A stretch of DNA of 64,000 bases from Micropterus salmoides (taxonomy: Eukaryota > Chordata > Actinopteri > Centrarchiformes > Centrarchidae). The translations under genes and the position numbers were made by a program. The stretch lies in NCBI RefSeq assembly GCF_014851395.1, contig NW_024041373.1, positions 3,221,429-3,285,428 on the forward strand, in the 5' to 3' direction. Each line of letters opens with the position of its first letter. The first letter of the stretch is position 1. The notes beneath the pieces are model-generated. The model saw nothing but the letters and a program-made list of their open reading frames with translations, ran no database searches and had not been told where the DNA came from. Positions 48,540-62,300 of the stretch are shown one piece after another.

Positions 48540-49730
48540 TGTGTTTAGCGTTTGCGCAAAAATGTGTTAGGTTATAATTTGGCTGTTTTTTGGCGTGTCC
48601 TATACCATCGGAATCAGCAGCATCCCCCAAACACATAGACGTAAGGTTGATGAATGTGCAATGTAGTGAGCCGTAGTTATCCGGCAAAATGTCCATTGGT
48701 TGAAAATCCCATTGAAATGAATGAGGTATTTGAGCTTCGATTATAGCGCAACCTTTTGGCCGAAGTGCAATCAGGTGTCATCAAGGCCCCATGGGGAACA
48801 ATTGAATCAAATTTGGTGTCAATCGGACTTGTGGTTATGGAGATATAAAATGCATGTAAATCAATGGGATTTTTTTGACGTCTTTAATCTGCAATAACAG
48901 GGCCACCTATGGGCATATTTGGGTGAAGATTGGTGCCTGTAGTAAGGGGACCATGCTGAAGAATTCGGCTCAGGTTTCATGTCAGTGTGACTTTTGGTTA
49001 TAGAGGAACTATTTTCTTGGATTAAATAGCACCACCTAGGGGCAAGTTGCACCAAATTTTGCACAGGCCCTCAGGGGCCGTCCCACAATAATGCTCCAAA
49101 TTTGGTGTCGATCGGCCATTCCAAAGCGAAGATATGACATAATTTCCTGTTAGTAGTGTTTTTCGCAAACGTTTGCTAGCATATAATTGCGACATTTTTT
49201 GTCAGATCAAAATTTCCTCTACAAACTTTCATCAGCTTGGTCCAGAGATTATCCGTGCCAAGTTTGGTGTCAATTGGACTTACGACTTCGGAGGAGTTAA
49301 TTAAAATAGATTTTTCAGTTTTCGCAATGTAGCGAAAAAAAAGTTTAGGTGGAAATGGGTGTGGTATATACCACAAGATTCACGTTGATCCCCCGAACGC
49401 ATGGATATAAGGTTTTTTTATATACGCCTTTGTAGGCGGGAGTTCCAAGCCCAAACGCGTTGACCTTGCCTTTAGCGCCCCCTAAAGGTAGAAGTGTGCG
49501 GATTTTTGCGCCTGACGTACTCTTGGGGCTGTGAACATACCTTGTGAGTTTGCCGTCCCCAGCAGTGACGGTGTAGGCCGCAGTATCAGTTTTATGCACG
49601 GAAGAATTGAAAAATAAATAAAAATCTGAGCGAAAACAATAGGGTTCCCAGCCGCTTCACTGGTACTGGGCACCGTGATGCCTTGCATTCATGGGTTCCC
49701 AGCCCACTTCAGGCTTGGACTCCTAATAAA
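48540..49730. repeat. Long unnamed dispersed repeat
   Basis: Characteristic phrases recur inside the block: AAATTTGGTGTCAATCGGACT, AAATTTGGTGTCGATCGGCC and AAGTTTGGTGTCAATTGGACT at 48811, 49097 and 49260, plus CACCTATGGGC/CACCTAGGGGC. It ends with GAGCGAAAACAATAGGG and CCTAATAAA at about 49630-49730. The internal phrases suggest diverged sub-units of about 160-290 bp. I recognise it as a widespread fish repeat type but cannot give a name. No conserved ORF. Confidence 0.7.
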
Positions 49731-52700
49731 TACATGTGAATTCAGGGCAACTTGCAATTTTGACCAACCACTTTTCTGCAAATTTCACCTATCGCCATCT
49801 CTGTTTCCCGCAAAATGTCATAAGTCAGAAAACTCACTTCTTGTTTCTTTTAGAAGACGCAGCAGACGTGTGATACCAACGTCTCACATTTGCCTAAAAA
49901 AATAACAGCAAAGACAGAACAGGATACAGACCTTCTGTATAAAAGCAGGGGTAACTGTTTTGCAAAACGTGCAGTATTGTGGTCGACCATAAAAGGAAAT
50001 TGTCTATTGACAAACACTTTGCCGCAGCAAAACATACGCTGAGAACGGCAGAAATGCATGGAGGACATCAGGCTGTTGCATCCAGGTCATCTGCAAGCGC
50101 TGAAAGAATCAAGGTAAGCTGGTTTAAAAATGCAGGGTTAGGCTTAGGCCGGCAAAAGTCCGAGAGGGACTGTTTAATGATTCAACTATAATAATAATTA
50201 TTATTATGGTAGATGTGATTATTTCACTTATTCCCACAATTTTATAGCAAAAATGCCCAAGAACATTGCAATTTCTCAGAAAAGCTGCCGCAAAATCAGG
50301 CATTTTAGACCACAACAGAAAAGGCCTGAAAAATAGACAGGTTTTTTTGTCACAATACAAAATAAATTGTATTGTGAAATTTAGTTTGTGACTACTTTCT
50401 GCTATGTAGCAGAAAATATACAGTAATAAAAAAGCAATTATAAAAATAACCCTAAATCATTTTCAGGTTGTCATCAGGCTGACACACAAAACATATACAG
50501 ATATACAGATGGGTGATAAATCAACATGAAGTGTCTTGGCGTCTCCCATCCTAAAAAAGACATTTACAGCCAGACCTCCAGGCAACAGTACACTGGAGGT
50601 ACAGATTTAAGAATAGAAAGATGAATTTACTGTTTAGGGCTGCCACAGTAATGATGATGATAATCATGGTTTTGAAGGCAGGGGGAAGTGATTCACAAAG
50701 AAATACTAATACTTCAGCCACTGTATTAGGCAACTCATTTGCTGTTGATTCATTAAAATCACAAAAGGATGTGAACTGAATCTGCTAGTCTAATGTGTAT
50801 TGTATTATATCTTACAGACGTTTTCACTTGAAACACGGAAGTCATTTACCAGTGCCCTGCTGCTAAATGGTGTCTCAGTTAGCAGTCCTACTAGCAAACT
50901 CTAACTGGACTAGGAGCTCTGAGTACAGGGGTGAGTGTTCACAGAGCTTTGAACCTCATGCAGGCCAGCTTGGCGACAGGGAATACAGTAACAAGGTGAT
51001 TTACAGCAGCTCCAATCAGGACTATGACTCTGGGGAAGACAAAGTCAGTCTCCCTTTCATCAAAATATGGTCACGTCCGGTGTCTGGTTCCAAAAAAAAC
51101 AAGATAGAGGAACTATTGATATTGTTAGTTGTGTTACCTTTTAGAATGTTTTAAACTATAATTCTGGCTAAACACATGTGTTAAGCAGTTTGTATAAACT
51201 ATCAATACAGCCATGTAAGATGGACCATGGTAGTACGTATGTGCACCAGAACATGCAGGGACCTTTACTGTTAGATAAAAAAGTTAAAGGATTTGGGGGA
51301 AAAAATGTGTTGTGAAATATTACGGTACAAGACCTTTTTAGATCTCCTGCATTATTCATGACATTTGCAGTGTCAGCTAACATTATTTCTTGGTAGGCTT
51401 TATGACAAGATAGATAAACTTTTCTGAAACATCAGGTTCAGTGAAGTGTTAGGCACCACAGTTTTCCTGCATGGGTCCATTTAGCTCTGAGCAATCTATA
51501 TCGTCTTACAGATTCTGCGCCTTTGATTTCACTTGTTCCTGGTCTCTTGCTAATAAAAAAAGAAACGTAGTTAAAGCATGTATGATTCCTGGCCAGTGGT
51601 TGTATAACAGCACTTTTAGATTTTTATACTACTAAACAGATATGCAATAGTGGTGACACAATTCAATAGTGACAGAAATGAATGCATCAGCAGCAAAACA
51701 AACCTCTGAAGAAACAATCTTGTCCAGCTGTTCTAAAGAAATCTGTGTGCATGGCACATACACCCAGATCTCAGTTATTTATCCTATGCATCTCTCTCTT
51801 ACTAACTCTAATATTTGTTGACACTATGAATATATGATAACCACTATTCTTTTTTATTTTCTCTGTTTTGCTGACATAGTGTCTATTATGTGATGTTTGA
51901 ATGTCTTGTCTGTCTTGTCTCGTGTGGACCCCTGGAAGTAGATTTAATAACTAATAGGGATCCTAAATTTGGAAAAAATCTCAATTTTGATACTGACACA
52001 GTTCACAAGCTTTCCCTGAAAATGGACATAACAAAATTACACCTTCTATAAAAAAGGCACAATAGTGCAGGCAGAGGGGAGCAGCAAACGTAGGAGGGGG
52101 TGAATCCCCCTTTGACAGACGCAGTGGCTCAACACCAAACACTGATGGTTATTGATCCTGACCTCTTCAGCTGCTAAAATTAAGAGTCAGGGTCCTTGGT
52201 TGCAATGCCGAGGCTCCTTGTGCTGAGGGGAGAGTCAACGCTTTAACAAGAACAGCAAAGCTAAATGAAATCCGGGGAGAATTCTGCGGTTCATCTGCTG
52301 AACAAAGTCTTGCATGACAGTATTCTTATACATCGATCAGGAGAATTTCATGAATGTCAGCTCTCAGTCCCTACCTGTTTCATTCTTCTTTTTCTGCCCT
52401 TGGTCCCTGTATTCTCCTGAATGAAACTGACAATTATAGAAGGAGGCAATTAGGACGGAACAATGCTATGGACCTCCATATGGTCATTTCATTGGGCCAC
52501 AGTGGTATTTTATAGATGCTTGGAACAATGCCCTGCGCAACCTAAACAGGCAATTTGAAAGCCCCAGAGAAATTAAAACTTTTCTAAAATGCTTGGGAGG
52601 ATGGCTGTAATGGCCAGTACAGGAGAGCATTTCCTAAAGGGCTACATGGAATATAGTTTGCATTTGTATTTACAAGAACACTCCTACTGGATGGTTCAAG

Positions 52701-52855
52701 GAGGAAGAAACAAAGAACGAATAGCCTTACAGGCACATTAAAGCCCATAATGCCCAATCAATCACTAAGTCAATCAAAAGATGCCTTTGCATTGCCTGTT
52801 CAGAAAAGTAACAAATTTAATATCTGCTACTTATTTATTTCAGTCAAAATATAAT
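49731..52855. other. No feature recognised
   Basis: AT-rich sequence with short TAA/ATT-rich tracts (near 50187-50205 and 50640-50665). No exon-like block with conserved protein content seen on either strand. Confidence 0.55.
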
Positions 52856-54290
52856 GGCAATTAAAGCTGCAAGCAGCAATGAGAGGGCCTGCGCAGTTCC
52901 CTGTCCGTCAGTGCGTGCCGCATCTGCAGCACCGTCACTAGAGAATTGTGAGAGCGCTTAGGATTTTAAGAGACTATGGTGGGTAGACTTGGGCGGTCCG
53001 GGGGCATGCTCACCCGGAAGAAAATTTTGTACATTTTAAAGTTAATGCATTTATTTGGTGCAAAATTTGGAGTCTTTCTATGAAGAACTTTGCACTCTTG
53101 TAAACAATGTTGTGCTCTAGTAAACTACTTAATCATAAACCCATTGTATAGCTATAAATGGTGATGAAACAGCAACAAAAGTCAAGAAATGTATTTATGA
53201 TTTTTCCAGCAACCCTAAATCATAGATTAAAAAATAGAATTTCCCTAACATTTTTTGTTGTTTTTTTTTTACTTTTATTGGACACATGTAGGTAATATTT
53301 TTTATACTTTTTGTGAATATAATCCAATTAATCTTATTTACATCCTGTATAGACACCTTATTTTGAAAAGTGGATGTTGTCACATCTGTATCCTCGCGCA
53401 AAATTTATCAAGTCCGACCCAATTTGAGAAATAATGTTGTATGTGGTTCTCATGTCGCGTAATATGAAGACTTCACAGCCTCTCTTCAGGTCAGAGTCTC
53501 ATACTACACTTGTCTTTGTAAAGTGAGAAAAGGACAGGATAAAGTCGCTAACCTGCCTGTCAGCTCGCACTGATCCATTTCAGTGGATTTACCATAAAGG
53601 CTTTAATACATGTGCACGCCAGATTTAGGCGCGGCTAGCTTAATTGCCTTCTCAGAAACAGACAGTTAACATTACCTTAGTTATCTCAAAAGAAAATTGG
53701 TTGTCTCAAGTCGGATGCCAAAGTGTGTGAGCGAGCTTACAGCAGCACGGAGCAGAGCCCACAAAACACAACGTTAGAGGTCTGTAATGTTGAGATGCAT
53801 AAAAATATTTTTGGTTCATTTTGAAACTATGGTGGAGCAAATTAGACTGGACACACTTAATGGGAAACACTGCTAGAGGTGGGCGTTTAATCCAGTCCTT
53901 GATCAAGATCTTTGTCCCCCAAGAGATTCAACCTCTCCCCTTTCCCCCCTTTCTCCCTAATTTGCATGTTATCATGCCTCTCTCTCACGCTTTGTTTTTT
54001 AGGTCCTCTTGTGTGTTTGTGTTGCCTATCTTCTCTTCTGGTCTCTCTGGTGGAGAGGAGATGGTGTGGCTCAGATCCTTCCTAGGTGGTACAATAACTA
54101 TGACTATACATGTGAAATTATCTGAAGATGTGGAGCAGAGGTAGCACAGGGACAAATTGTAAAACATCAAAACATGGAAAAGCTATGCAATTTAACTTTG
54201 CATAGGTTTTTAAGTTACTGCCAATATTTGAAGTTGATCAGATTAATTCTGTAGGAATAGCTGGTCAAAGCACAGAGTCTGTAAATGAAC
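52856..54290. repeat. Fragments of a long dispersed repeat, 5' type
   Basis: Begins TTAAAGCTGCAAGCAGCAATG, a start I know from abundant fish repeats that end like the 49.7-kb copy. GGCATGCTCACCCGGAAG and TTTTGTACATTTTAAAGTTAATG follow. Near 54200, TTTTAAGTTACTGCC and GAAGTTGATCAGATTAATTC resemble another part of it. The 53.1-54.2 kb centre looks unrelated, perhaps an insertion. Confidence 0.5.
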
Positions 54291-57200
54291 AAAAATATCC
54301 TACCATTTCAGAGTGTAATTTACCGCTGTCGTAAATGGAAGTGACAATCTGACCTGATCAGTCCACTTGAGGAAAACCATTTTTAATCAGAGCCGTGAAT
54401 GCAAATGCTGACAAGCAGATCGCATTTAGGTGACGTCTGCTAGAATCAGAAAAGCGACACTTACCTTATGATCAAAAGCTAAAGTCGACAACTTTTCTAA
54501 CACAGCCAAACCTCAATAAAGTGTGATAACACAAGACACAGCAATGTTACTGACTAGGCCAAGAGAAAGAAAGCCAACTTGCCTCTGTCCTGCAGCCTTT
54601 TATTTCATGATACTCTCGCCAATCCCTGACAGCTTCTTGCTTGGTCACACGATCCAGACCCATAACTAAAATGTAGAATATCAGCCTCTGCTGCTTAGAT
54701 TTTTAGGAGAGAAAGCCTCTGGAATAACAAACCTTTCATCTCCAAAAATAAAAACAACAAAAAAAAAAAAACTTTGATTCGACCAAAGGTCAAGACGATT
54801 CCTTTCAGCAGAATTGTATTTGACCTCTAAAAAGCAGAGCAAGTAAAATTAAACTAGGTGCATTCAAACAGCATGACTTCATCACCAAACCTTGCCTGAG
54901 CCAGAGCCTGCCAGCCACTGTGCTGCTCTGCACCTGTTATCCTGTACATAAAATGTATTTTCTATGCTGCATACTTTGCACAGAGGCCACATTATTCCAT
55001 CTGGGAGCTGGCCGGGCCCCAACGTCCACTTAATGTATTTCACAGCCTGCTGTCCCCTCTGTGATGGATGGACATACTTTACGCTCAGTGTACTTATAAA
55101 TAACGGATGTTTTATCATGCTGAATTCAAACCTGCGGGAGTGCACATGAACATTTCTGTATGAATGTGTAACGTATAGGATGGAAATATTTTGTATCACT
55201 GTGAGCTCAAAGAAGTAATTATTCAGGAAATCATTTGAGTAAAATAACATTCCTTACATGAATGTTTCACAGCTAAATAGCTTCATCCTTCATTAGAGCT
55301 GGCAAAACATCAGCTCTTTACATATTTCTTCAGCTGAGCTGCCTTGCCATAAATGCAGCTGTCAAATCCAAATCATTCCATTTCATTTTGATGCAAAAGT
55401 GTTTGCTTGTAGTGTCACAGTCAGGTGTCCTTCGGGGAAGGCATCCTCGTATTATCACATCTATTTCAACAGCCAATGTCAGTGTGGGAATTTGTTAAGA
55501 TGCTGGGCTGGAAAAGAAGAAGGTAGATGAGGATGGGAAGGTGAGTGGAGAGAGGGAGGTTGGGGGAATGGGGTCTGGAGTGCTCGAGGTTGGGCATCCA
55601 TTCAGCAGGATAAACCAGCACACATGCTCAGGCTCGGAATGGATTTCACACCCCTCCTGATGAGTACCACCATCCACAAGTGCATGGAAAGAATGAAGAC
55701 TGGAGTATGGTGAGGTAATGAACAAACTACAAGGTACAATTTGCTTGATTAAGGGCCCAGAAGTGGAGAAAGTAATAACAAATCAACCAATCTCTGAAGC
55801 AAAACATGCAGACATATTGGTATCAGTGTCAGCTGATAAATAACAAGAAATTGCAGTACACCAGAGTGCTGGCAAGTAGATTTTTCAACTGTAAAATGTC
55901 CAGCTCAGTATATCAAATCTAAAGGACCTGTGTCAAGAGTGTTTGTGATTAATATATGTAAATAAAATATTTATATAAAATATAACTATATATATTAAAA
56001 AAAATAGGGTAGAAAGTGCCATTGAGGAAAAACAGAACGTGGATTTGAGTTGATGAGAGAAAGAAGGTAAGAACATGTGAGACATGGGGAGAGGAAAAAA
56101 GACTGAGGAAAAGCAGCCAACAGAGAGCGGGGGGGTTATTGTCCTTATTTGTTTCACCTGCTGCACTCCTTCAGCTCCCCACTATTGCCATTCCCATGGG
56201 GTAGGAGGGATTCCAGAAACCATGCACTGTACAGGCCGACTCTTCTGTGTTCACACGAGACACAATACACCACTGCTACAGGGCTCACAGTGCAACTGCA
56301 CTCTGTCAGAAACTACACACTAAACAAACAAACTGATATAGTGTTTAAAAAACTGCTGCTGAATAGATCAGGTCACTTTACAAGAAACACCACAATCACA
56401 AAGCATTGGTGACATTAACTGAGAAAGAGCGTTTTTTTCCTTCAAGTCAGAATAGCATCTATATGGAAGTCAGTATATACAATTTGGGCTGGAAGCACTC
56501 CTTGAACCAAAGATTTTAAAGACTTTATGATGATGATAATGATTTATTTCAGGTAATATTTACTTCTGCAAATTAGTGTGTGGAACGCACAGACAGGGTC
56601 AAGAGGTTCAGTTACAGTTTCACTAAACAGAGTGAGCAAGACAAGTGATTTAAGTGACTTTGAAAATGAAATTATGTTTTGGCGTTTTGGAGTGGTGGTT
56701 CCAGTATCTAAAAAAACCTCATCATCTAGAGCTTTACATTAACTTTCGTCCTAAATGAAAACATTTAGGAGCACAATGAAAAATTTCCAAGTAACAAGCT
56801 TTACTGTGTGTGTGTGCTCCTTCTCCTTGTGTGTAATTATGAATTGTGAAACCAGTGGAAGACCATGGAAGTAAAGATTCTAGTGTCTGGACCCTCCACA
56901 AGGACCTTTAAATACTGTCAAAGTTTTTAAAAAGACTGAAACACATTTCTTTGAAAATTTTTCACACAATGGGCAATACACAGATCACCAAAACGGGAGA
57001 ACAGGTTAAGTAGAGTAGAGTTCCAAGCCGATTCCATTTTCGATCATAATACATAAATGACAGTTTTGTTAGGCTCTGAAGTTAACGAATGCCTGACAAA
57101 CCTTTCCTCTCTTCTTACTCTTTCTATGAGCAAATAACAACATAGAAAACATTCAGATAGTGTTAGCAGGCTTCTCATCTCCAGCCAGCGCTGACTGTCA

Positions 57201-57300
57201 CTTTCACAAATTAACATGACAAATATCACAGATGGCCACTGATTCCAGAAGGAACTTGACAACAGGCGTAAATGAAACTTAATGTTGGCTGGTTAATGTA
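54291..57300. other. No feature recognised
   Basis: Non-coding, AT-rich. A G-rich (purine) patch at about 55500-55570. No RNA gene or conserved ORF seen. Confidence 0.55.
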
Positions 57301-57483
57301 CTCGCCAAAGTAAAGGAGAAACAAAAAAACACTAGACTACTGCAAGTGGATGTGTTCTTGTACTTCCAACAAGACCATCAGAGTGGCAAGGCTTCTCTAT
57401 CGTCTTCTTGATCGCGTCATGTTTATGCATTTTTTAATCAACATTAATAGTTCTTAATATATAGTTTAATCATCTATTTTTAG

Positions 57484-57514
57484 AGATATATATACACACA
57501 CACACACATATATA
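57484..57514. repeat. (TA)n(CA)n microsatellite
   Basis: Short TATATACACACACACACA-type tract. Confidence 0.9.
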
Positions 57515-57670
57515 TGTAGGCTATTTGACTGTTCTGATCTGCACTGTAATGAAATTAAGCAATTCCTATTTAATAAACCTACAATAACTGCCACACTGTT
57601 GTTGACATCACTCAATTTAAAGTGCTCCCAACCAAGTCTTTGGTATTTAGTTTTCCTTATGATGTCAACA

Positions 57671-57726
57671 GCAGTGTTACGTTCAGTGCAGTGAGCAGTG
57701 TTACGTTCAGTGCAGTGAGCAGTGTG
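57671..57726. repeat. Two-copy 24-base tandem repeat beside a hAT-like terminus
   Basis: AGCAGTGTTACGTTCAGTGC plus AGTG is repeated twice with a partial third copy. About 15 bases on, TCGAATATTCAAATATTCAG leads to GGTCCAGCCCTA at 57772, a TAGGGCTGGACC-type hAT end. The other end of that element was not found. Confidence 0.6.
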
Positions 57727-58589
57727 CAAAAAAACCCAGCGATCGAATATTCAAATATTCAGGTCCAGCCCTACAAGTAAGTGAGGTGCTTTTAAAATAT
57801 GCTGAGGAACATGCAGGAAAGCAGGATTCAGTGGAGAGCCTGGTCATCCTACTTTATCTATGCATCAGTGTGCAAACCCTTCATTTGAATGTAACCATTC
57901 ACAGCACATCTCATCAGTATTAATAGGCTGATACCACTGTATTTAGACATGATGTTCACTTTATACCCACCCAGCATTGACAGCAAATCCTCTGTGTGTG
58001 TTTAATAAATCGCAGTAGTTAGGTGGGATGGCTTAGTCTCAACTCAACTAATGACTATATTATGAGCCACAGCATTAGGAGGGATTAATACTAATCTTGG
58101 CTGTTTCAGTTTACCCTAGGCTGCAGGGGTGGGTTTGAGGAGACAACACAGCAGTGTGTTACCCTGGCCTAAAGCTAGTCAGCCAGTTCTCAAACACAAA
58201 AAAAGTACATTACTGCTTTGGTTTTGCATGTTGATCACTGCCAAAGAAAAGGCCTGGCTCATGATCCTTCTCCAGAATATGCTGTTTAGCTATACCAAAG
58301 CACACATAAATATAAAGTCTCCCCTATATTTAGCAACTCATCCTGTGCTCTATACAGCTGGGATAAACACCCAAACAAACACAGACAACAAATACATACT
58401 TAACAAGCCCTCGGTCTTCTGGCAAGGTGTGACTCATTCTACTAACAGCACTTTACCATAAGAACAAAAGGTGATATGAACTCAGGGTTTTTGTGTTTTG
58501 AGTGCCAAAAAGCTAGGCAGTGAGTGAAGAAGTACAAGAAGACTCTTAAGTACTATGCTTATTTAATAAATGTCAATTTTCAATAAACA

Positions 58590-58829
58590 GTATCTGCTAT
58601 CTCTGAGGCATTTGAGAAAAGGTTTGAAGTTTTGCATGCTGTCATGAGAGATAACGGCAGAAATATGGCAAAAGCTATGACGAAAAGTGGTCTGGCTCGT
58701 TTTTGCTGCATGGCAGACATCCTGCAGCTGGCTATCCACGATGTTGTTCTCAGACAGCGCAGCATCTCGGATGTGGTGGCAACAGGCTGTATTATAGACA
58801 CTTTAAATATTCACTCACCACATTTCCAG
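58590..58829 (+). pseudogene. hAT (ZBED-like) transposase fragment
   Basis: Reads HAVMRDNGRNMAKAMTKSGL, then ARFCCMADILQLAIHDVVLR and QRSISDVVATG, the conserved RNaseH-like segment (HAV.RDNA.NM..A...; CMAH.LQL...) of ZBED-type hAT transposases and domesticated relatives. The canonical His after CMA reads Asp. Only about 70 residues remain, and the frame is cut at its end by a MITE insertion; sequence from the host fragment may resume at 59226. Not part of gbf1 and antisense to it. Confidence 0.8.
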
Positions 58830-59217
58830 TAGTGGTGGGAATCACCAGAGGCCCCACAATACGATATTATCATGATATTTATGTTGCGATTAAATTTTTT
58901 TGCGATTTTAAATATAATGCAATTTATTACCTTTTTCCAATTAGGTCCCTAAAGTCAAATTTTGTCAACATCTGTTTATCTAAAAAGAAATATTTCTCTG
59001 TTTGTTCATATCACTTTTTCAGTCCTCTATATGGTCCTGTTAAGTTTTCTAGTGGACTAAAAAAGCAATAGATTTTCTTATTCTAGTACCAAAAAGTTAA
59101 AACTCCCATCTCCAATTTATATACTAAAATATCGATACTTGGCGTCCGTGTATCGATAGAGTATTGCCATGGCAAATATCACGATACTATGCTGTGTCTA
59201 TTTTTTCCCCACCCCTA
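58830..59217. mobile_element. hAT-type MITE, 388 bp, perfect 8-bp target duplication
   Basis: Flanked by identical ATTTCCAG at 58822-58829 and 59218-59225. Ends TAGTGGTGGGAA and complement TAGGGGTGGGGA are near-identical. Internal ATACGATATTATCATGATAT and ATATCGATAC are typical of small fish hAT MITEs. No coding capacity. Nested inside a hAT transposase fragment. Confidence 0.9.
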
Positions 59218-59312
59218 ATTTCCAGAAATAAGACCATCCTTAGGTATTTGAGAAATAACCTCCATTTTCCAGCACTGGCAGAAATGGCTAACTTCACAAG
59301 CAAGGGCAGCTC

Positions 59313-59314
59313 AG

Positions 59315-59347
<33 letters not shown>

Positions 59348-59348
59348 C
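59313..59348. repeat. (TA)n(CA)n microsatellite
   Basis: TATATATATA followed by about 13 CA units. Confidence 0.95.
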
Positions 59349-59349
59349 A

Positions 59350-62300
59350 GCTATTGGCTAAATTTGGTCTACAATTTCACAATTGGTGCATCCCTAGATA
59401 AAAGTAAAGAAGCAGCAGAGAAAAGCCATATTTAGTTTTGTCCTATAATTCATGTCACTTTACTGTGACCTAGTTAATAAAGGCAAATACATATATTTTT
59501 AAATAAATATATTTAGGAAAATGATGTTTCTTATCACTGATTTGTTAAACAAGCGCACTATATAATTCCTGATGTATGTATCTCACTAAGCTGCTTGAGT
59601 GTCATGTAAGCTCTCCACATACAACAGGTTGCCCTCTCCATGGCAACACGTGGTGACTTTCGAACAACAGAGTCTTACAGGGGACATTTCTAACCACTGA
59701 TGCCACACAGGCTCCACAGCGGGGAAACATTAAAGCCTATTGGGTTTATCCCCACTGGGGCACTGAATTGCCCTGCTCAGAGTGGTTGGAGATGTCCCGG
59801 GCTGGCTTAGCAGACCAAGGCGACAACTGTCATAAATTACTCCCCAGTGAGGCTGCATGTCTGCCATACTCGAAACAGCTTTAGGGAAACTCAGGGGTAA
59901 CAGAGCTGGATTTAAGAGAACACAGGGGGGTCGATTGGTCGGTCACATACCCAACCCCACACACAAACTGTTGCAATAACTCTTCACCTAAATATGAGGA
60001 GGTGTCAGCAACAAAGAGGTTTTTGTTACTTTCAGTGTTTTGTTTTTTTCCATTTGTCTATATCATCTATGTACACATAAAAATAATTTACTCTAATAAA
60101 AGTGGTAAATCCCTCTCCAAATACGTGTTCCAACACTGCAGCCTTCTGTTCTGCTTCCATGAGGTCCAAGTTTCCTTGTTTTTCTTATTGTGTCAACTGT
60201 AGGAGGTGGCTGAGTTGTTGAAGAGGAGAGAAAAATTAGCCACTTCACTGCTGTTCACATGGCAGCTCACTTCCTCTGGTGTATAAAGTGCACTCCCCCA
60301 GGGCTTGCTGTTTGTCATGAAACATCTCTCGGCACATAATTTAACCAAACTTGAGAGGCAAAAAAAAAATGGAAAACAAACATAATTTACTAAAGAGGGG
60401 TTGGAGTCTAATACTGAGGCTGTTTGCCAGAAGTGCAGTAATTCTAAACCATGCTGCAGTAAGTGGCTCCTCAAAAGATACTGTGGGGCAATGTCAGACA
60501 GCTGACCACATGGGATGTGATCCAGGGAGCACATTATCGTTATGAATTCATGACAAAATTTTGTACTGAAAGTGACAGAGGCGTGGATATTAGTAAACAG
60601 TCTTGTAATCCACTCACAAAAGAATTATGACAAGCTAAAATGTACAGTGTACAGCGCTTAATGTTCCTTCATTTGTCTCATTTAATTTTAGCCTGCAGTA
60701 CCACTCAAATTAAATTTTGTGTCATAGGACTACAGAGTTAACTGTTACTTTGACTTACACTACGGGCTTTACAAGGATTAGCTCCAAACCACAAAATGGC
60801 GGGCCTCACACTCTACAATGTCCTACACTTTGAAAAAGTGAAAAGGTACCAATATCAACATTATACATGTATGTAAACTACATTATGGATTAAAGCCATA
60901 GAAATGCCAACACGTATTACACAAGACTGGCATATGTGCATAGCTCAAAATATTCCCTTATTTTTATTTTGTGTTAGTTCTTTCAAACATGTAGACAAAT
61001 AATTTCCCATAAGGTTGGTTTCTGCAGTGCAATGTGTCTCCCCTCACACCAAGCTCGTTCTGCACACGCAAGGCTGCGCCTATCCAATCCGACTGGCATC
61101 ACGGCCATGGAATGCTGAAGTCCACATTTTTCCCATTCAGCAAGGAAAAACGGCCTTTCAAAGCCAATCAGCTAGAAATGTTGCTTTGTTTTTATTTTCG
61201 ACTGAACTTCCTGGAACCTATTATGGAGCTGTCAGGGATGTATATTTAGCTATGGCAACACAGGGCCTCCTCGCTCCCTTGCGCCACTGGCCATGTCACC
61301 TCTGATAAACAGAAAAACAATTGGTTATCCCTTTTGTCACCTTTAAAGAAAACGGCATGGGTAGTGTGTCTGTGGGTGACAAATACCATCTGTATAGCTA
61401 CACACAACTTCTCTGTAAACCCTAACCGTAGAGGGATGTAGGACACATGTATACCATATACATATTATATCCACTGGATTCTTCAGAAAGGACAAGCAAG
61501 AGACAACATTTCAACGCAGTAACTGATGATGTGATAAAAGATATCAGTCATATTAGATCAGATTCCCTTAAAATCTGTCGTACACATCAGTCCATTTAGA
61601 CACAACACAGTCTACTCAATTGACCCCTAAGCCACGCCTCCCTTAGTTACTGTTGCTAGTCCAACAAACTGTCGGACTTTTATCACAGCACTGCCACTGT
61701 CTATAACTGCATTCCCTGGAGAAATATTGTCAAATTTTTGGGAGCGATTTCAGAAAGAAGCAGACAGTTTTGCATTTGCATTGTGCATCTGAAGGTTGTA
61801 TTCAGGCTGTCAAACTGCCGTAAACAGACAGAAGCTAAAGCCTACCGATCACCAACCACCGCATCACCTTACGATTTAGACAAAGGACAACGATATTAAG
61901 GATCAACACTGTTCCTGTACAGCTGGGTAGGCCTCTATTCACTATTACAATCATTAAAAAGCAGAAGAGTAGGGTTATAGAACGTTACATTCAGTATTAC
62001 ATTAGCTAGCATTAGCTAACTATTAGCTCCTATTACTTTAGGAACAAGCCAAATTTTAGGCTTTAAATCGCACTTCTCCTTTCAACCTCTCTGGGTAGCG
62101 ACTGTAACTATTACAAGTGCCCCAGCAACAGAGTTTGACCATATTTTGGAAAAATACAGCAAAAACAAGCTAGAAAATGGCATCTTTTGCATACGTCAAC
62201 GGCGCGAAGCCATGAAAGTGTCGGACTTCAGTTAGAGCGGCCTATACTGCACTGTGTTTGGCCAGCTGCGTTCCATGGCAACTGTGGCGAATACCAATGC

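Noticed and set aside
49345..49688. Minus-strand ORFs of 68-84 codons at 49.3-49.7 kb.
   Set aside because: They fall inside the dispersed repeat, and the sequence phrases that repeat there do so without preserving a reading frame.
57671..57726. Short tandem repeat considered as a CRISPR-like array.
   Set aside because: Two direct copies with no spacers, in a eukaryotic genome.
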